Assembly: GCF_002940945.1 (NCBI RefSeq)
Contig: NZ_PNFV01000001.1
Location: 62,001-126,000 of the forward strand
Length of the DNA: 64,000 nt
Direction of reading: 5' to 3'
From: Limosilactobacillus pontis
GTDB lineage: Bacteria > Bacillota > Bacilli > Lactobacillales > Lactobacillaceae
In this document: one piece after another, positions 61,322-64,000 of the stretch
Position numbering within the stretch: the first letter of the stretch is position 1
How the letters are laid out: each line of letters begins with the position of its first letter
Made by a program: the position numbers and the translations under genes
The notes under the pieces: generated by a model
What the model was told of the DNA's origin: nothing
Databases searched by the model: none
The model's input: only the letters and a program-made list of their open reading frames with translations

Positions 61322-61834
61322 CTAGTCAAACTGCCAGCCCATGATTGCCATCTCGGTCATCACGTCACCAACCAGGCTCTCGTACAGGGTGGTCTCCGAC
61401 TGTGGTACCCCACCGAGTGCCGGCAGGTAGAAGTTGACAATCGCCCGATAGCCTTCACCCGGGGCAGTCTGGCTGTCCCGCTCGATCCAAATTGGGCTAT
61501 AGGCATCCAGGTCGGCATCGTGATAGAAGTTATATTTCATGATCTCCTGCTGGAGGAGGTCACGGACATGACGGTAGTCACAACTCAGCCGCAGCTCGTT
61601 GAGGTCGTCAATGACCTCCCCAGTGGCACTGTTGAAGGGCGGAAAATCCTGGAAGTAGGCGTTGATCCGCTGGAGAACACTCAGGCTGAGACTGGTTACG
61701 AAACTCTGCCCGGCATGGACCGCCAACAGTTCGTTCGGATTGGCGTGAATATCGTTGGCCAGCGTCGCCAGGTAGGGCTCCTCCATGGCGATCAGTTCGG
61801 ATTCAATCAATTGTAAGTCACTCTTGTTAAGCAT
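61322..61834 (-). CDS. Hypothetical protein, 170 residues
   Basis: A soluble acidic protein without signal or membrane segments; reads LNKSDLQLIESELIAMEEPYLATLANDIHANPNELLAVHAG at its start and ends in a beta-rich part (EGYRAIVNFYLPALGGVPQSETTLY...MAIMGWQFD). Family not recognised. Start ATG 61834 is behind GAGG (6-base spacing); the frame opens at 61930 but those codons have no site. Followed 21 bases later by the 88-residue gene. Confidence 0.7.
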   Translation of the reverse strand: MLNKSDLQLIESELIAMEEPYLATLANDIHANPNELLAVHAGQSFVTSLSLSVLQRINAYFQDFPPFNSATGEVIDDLNELRLSCDYRHVRDLLQQEIMKYNFYHDADLDAYSPIWIERDSQTAPGEGYRAIVNFYLPALGGVPQSETTLYESLVGDVMTEMAIMGWQFD

Positions 61835-62005
61835 CTTGTTCCTCATCTCTTTAGGTTGGCAATTGAGCCGCTCGGCGTCCTGTCCGGCGCGCCTAAGATG
61901 GCAGCAACGCCAGCTTTCGTTTATATGCACTAGAAGCTAGCCTGTCACTACATTATAATATTTGAAAAGCGAACGGCCAAAGTTTTCTGGGCCAAAGGAT
62001 TAAAA

Positions 62006-62034
62006 TTTACTACAGTATTCACCCTAATTATACT
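62006..62034 (+). promoter_or_regulatory. Promoter of the potassium channel gene
   Basis: TTTACT (62006-62011), 17-base spacer, TATACT (62029-62034). Confidence 0.65.
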
Positions 62035-62070
62035 ATCATTGATACAGAAACTAAATTTAACTGCGGAAAA

Positions 62071-62832
62071 GTGGTGCAAATCGTGCAACACAAACTTACT
62101 TATATTATCTATCAAGTCATCATTGCGATCCTCGCAATCATCTCAATTATCATGCTGCTGGGATACTATGCCAAGGACATCAACATCGATACCTACCCCT
62201 ACAACCTGATCGACAACGGGATCTGGCTGATCTTCACCGTCGATTACTTCACCAGGTTGTACCTGGCCGACGACAAGAAGACCTTCTTCAAGCATCATAT
62301 CTTCGACCTGCTCTCGATCATCCCGGCCAGCTCCTTGTTTTTCTTCTTTCGGATCGCCCAGATCGGTGAAACCCTTCGCATGCTCAAGCTCTTTCGGATT
62401 CTCCGCCTGATCGGCTTCACCGGGCGGCTGGCCTCCTTTTTCAAGCGTAACGAGCTGGTCTATTACCTCTACATTAGTATCGCCGTGATCCTGGTGACCG
62501 CTGCGATGTTCTGTATCTCTGAAAAGGTTTCCTACCAAACCGCCCTCTGGTGGGCTATCACCACTGCTACGACCATCGGCTACGGCGACGTTATCCCCAA
62601 GACCGGAATTGGCCGGGGCGCCGCTGTCATCCTGATGCTGCTGGGGATCGGCTTCATCGGGATGCTGACGGGAACGATCACCGAGTTCTTCGCCAAAGAG
62701 GACGAGGCCGAGATGAGCAAACAGCTGGATCGTCTGGAAGCCGAGAACCACCAGCTCCACGCCGAGCTCACGGAGATCAAACGTCTCCTAATCGCCCACA
62801 CCCAGCAGGACGACCGGCACGAGGATAAATAG
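62071..62832 (+). CDS. Voltage-gated-type potassium channel (6-TM ion transport protein)
   Basis: 253 residues with S1-S4 (residues 8-120; S4-like FRILRLIGFTGRLASFFKR with spaced Arg), S5-pore-S6 (YYLYISIAVILVTAAMFC, pore ALWWAITTATTIGYGDVIPKT with the K+ selectivity filter TIGYGD, then AAVILMLLGIGFIGMLTGTI) and a C-terminal coiled coil (EMSKQLDRLEAENHQLHAELTEIKRLL) that should tetramerise the channel. GTG start behind GCGGAAAA. A weak terminator CCGCCCGGCGGATTTTTT follows. Confidence 0.93.
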   Translation: MVQIVQHKLTYIIYQVIIAILAIISIIMLLGYYAKDINIDTYPYNLIDNGIWLIFTVDYFTRLYLADDKKTFFKHHIFDLLSIIPASSLFFFFRIAQIGETLRMLKLFRILRLIGFTGRLASFFKRNELVYYLYISIAVILVTAAMFCISEKVSYQTALWWAITTATTIGYGDVIPKTGIGRGAAVILMLLGIGFIGMLTGTITEFFAKEDEAEMSKQLDRLEAENHQLHAELTEIKRLLIAHTQQDDRHEDK

Positions 62833-62934
62833 TCAGTACCGTCAGGCCGAACCGCCCGGCGGATTTTTTCGGCGTTCGCACCGCTAAGATGCTAAAATAC
62901 TAGTATTTGATAATCACGTTTTCAAGGAGCAATC

Positions 62935-64000
62935 ATGGACTTTTCATTCACCCGCCGTCATGGCCTGCCCAAACTCTATCTGGAATACACCGTCATGTTC
63001 GTCTTCCTGGCGGCCTGCATCTTCGGGACCTACCTGGTAACCGGGCACACTTTCATCCTCAGCAAAGACGCCCTCAACCAGCACCTCCCCTTGTTGGTCA
63101 AGTACCGGGCAGCCCTGATCGATTTTCTCCACCATCCCGGCCGGCTGACGTTCTGGTCCTGGCAGATGGGGCTGGGAACTGATACCTTCCAGGTCTACTC
63201 CTACTACACCATCGGCGACGTCTTCGCCTACCTGGCTCTCCTCTTCCCGGCCGCTAAGATGACCCTGGCCTACCAGGTGATCGGAATGATCCGAATGTAC
63301 TGCGTTGGGCTGGCCTTCGTCTACTTTGCCCAACATTTCAACCTTCGTAACCAGGTCATCCTGATCGGGACGGTTGCCTACACGGTCAACGCCTTTCTCC
63401 TCTACGCCGCGGTTGCCCAGCCCTTCTTCACGACCCCCTTCATCCTCTTCCCGCTGATTGTTGTCCAGATTGAACGGGTCCTGCAGGGTGGTTCAGCCTG
63501 GCCGCTGACCGGGGCCTTCACCTGGATGCTGGTCAGCAACTACTACCTAGCCTTTGTCCTCGGCATCGGTGCCCTAGCCTACCTGGTTCTGCGGGTAGCA
63601 ACCCGCTACCGGACCCGTTTGGACTACCTGCGGACACTGGGCAAATTAGCCTTTGCCACCATCACCAGCCTCATGGTATCGGCCGTGCTCCTGGTTCCTG
63701 AGCTCCTCGCTGTCGCCAACTCGACCCGGACCGGAGCCCTCTTTGCCAACGGGCTGAAGGTCTACCCGCTCTACTACTACCTCTTCCTGCCCAAGCAGCT
63801 GATCAATGGGGGCCAGTGGTACTTCATGTACTGGACGGCCCTTGGGGTGGTCTCAATCGGCTTCTTGGCCCTGGTCTACATCTACTCCCGTCCCCGCAGG
63901 TACCCCCTACTGACCATCAGTCTTGGCCTGTCCCTGGTGATGCTCCTGATTCCGGCGGTCGGCGCCTTCTTCAACGGGATGATGTCGGCCTCTAACCGCT
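62935..64000 (+). CDS. YfhO-family membrane protein (3'-truncated by window edge)
   Basis: Open from ATG 62935 (AAGGAGCAATC before it) to the window end, 355 codons without a stop. Many hydrophobic helices: EYTVMFVFLAACIFGTYLVTG, then a soluble loop DALNQHLPLLVKYRAALIDFL, FWSWQMGLGTDTFQVYSYY and ISLGLSLVMLLIPAVGAFF. The conserved WQMGLGTDTFQ.YSYY stretch is typical of YfhO/GtrB-like bacterial membrane proteins implicated in glycosylation of teichoic acid (Bacillus YfhO). Complete homologues are about 850-900 residues. Confidence 0.88.
   Translation, partial: MDFSFTRRHGLPKLYLEYTVMFVFLAACIFGTYLVTGHTFILSKDALNQHLPLLVKYRAALIDFLHHPGRLTFWSWQMGLGTDTFQVYSYYTIGDVFAYLALLFPAAKMTLAYQVIGMIRMYCVGLAFVYFAQHFNLRNQVILIGTVAYTVNAFLLYAAVAQPFFTTPFILFPLIVVQIERVLQGGSAWPLTGAFTWMLVSNYYLAFVLGIGALAYLVLRVATRYRTRLDYLRTLGKLAFATITSLMVSAVLLVPELLAVANSTRTGALFANGLKVYPLYYYLFLPKQLINGGQWYFMYWTALGVVSIGFLALVYIYSRPRRYPLLTISLGLSLVMLLIPAVGAFFNGMMSASNR

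Noticed and set aside
62143..62760. 205-codon ORF opposite the potassium channel gene
   Set aside because: Shadow frame; Gly/Asp/Gln-rich composition is the mirror of membrane-helix codons.

Overview
The window looks like a chromosomal segment of a Lactobacillaceae bacterium, most likely a heterofermentative Limosilactobacillus-type species. Reasons: a mevalonate (not MEP) isoprenoid operon, L-lactate dehydrogenase, RNase P RNA of the Bacillus (type B) fold next to gpsB, the recU-pbp1A-dnaD-dinG block known from Bacillus and Lactobacillus, strong GGAGG-type ribosome binding sites, frequent GTG and TTG starts, and a fairly high GC content for a lactobacillus. The genus is inferred; no 16S gene is present.

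Layout. 1-2.7 kb: type I restriction-modification genes hsdM and a 3'-truncated hsdS (minus strand). 2.8-3.6 kb: a tandemly duplicated non-coding cassette; the second copy has the features of a type I toxin-antitoxin locus (25-codon peptide, hairpinned Shine-Dalgarno, divergently transcribed antisense-type RNA). 3.7-9.8 kb: secreted histidine phosphatase, a promoter/hairpin leader, an unknown protein, aldo/keto reductase, a Crp-nucleoside phosphorylase-PnuC operon and a DUF554 membrane protein. 9.6-15.7 kb: sbcCD, four tRNA genes (Gly, Glu, Ala, His), a 34-residue membrane peptide and a metallophosphoesterase. 15.9-21.8 kb: EbsA-like, lspA, rluD-like, then CarA-like and CarB-like genes that have lost their catalytic residues; this order matches the start of the Bacillus pyr operon with most pyr genes missing. 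22-26.9 kb: gluconate module (kinase, permease, LacI regulator) and an acetyltransferase. 27-32.8 kb: DUF389 protein, an MFS transporter without a standard start codon, GH3 beta-glucosidase and a DnaD-type replication protein.

33.4-45.4 kb: rRNA methyltransferase, aldo/keto reductase, rnpB, gpsB, ypsA-like, recU, pbp1A, EamA transporter, dnaD, TseB-like and dinG: a cell-wall, replication and repair neighbourhood. 45.6-49.8 kb: mevalonate operon mvk-mvaD-pmk-fni. 50-54.9 kb: L-LDH together with lrgA/lrgB (pyruvate-transport type) and the LytS/LytT two-component pair; three 21-bp-phased repeats upstream of lrgA look like the LytTR regulator's binding sites. 54.9-64 kb: SPFH protein, RsmF-type methyltransferase, HAD phosphatase, a candidate small RNA, an amino-acid permease, several unknown proteins, a potassium channel and the start of a YfhO-family membrane protein.

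A 120-190-bp interspersed repeat occurs three times (26.9, 34.6 and 49.9 kb). The most interesting items are the catalytically dead CarA/CarB-like pair, the type I toxin-antitoxin-like cassette with its degenerate neighbour, two strong orphan RNA structures, and the LytTR-controlled lrgAB-ldh operon.
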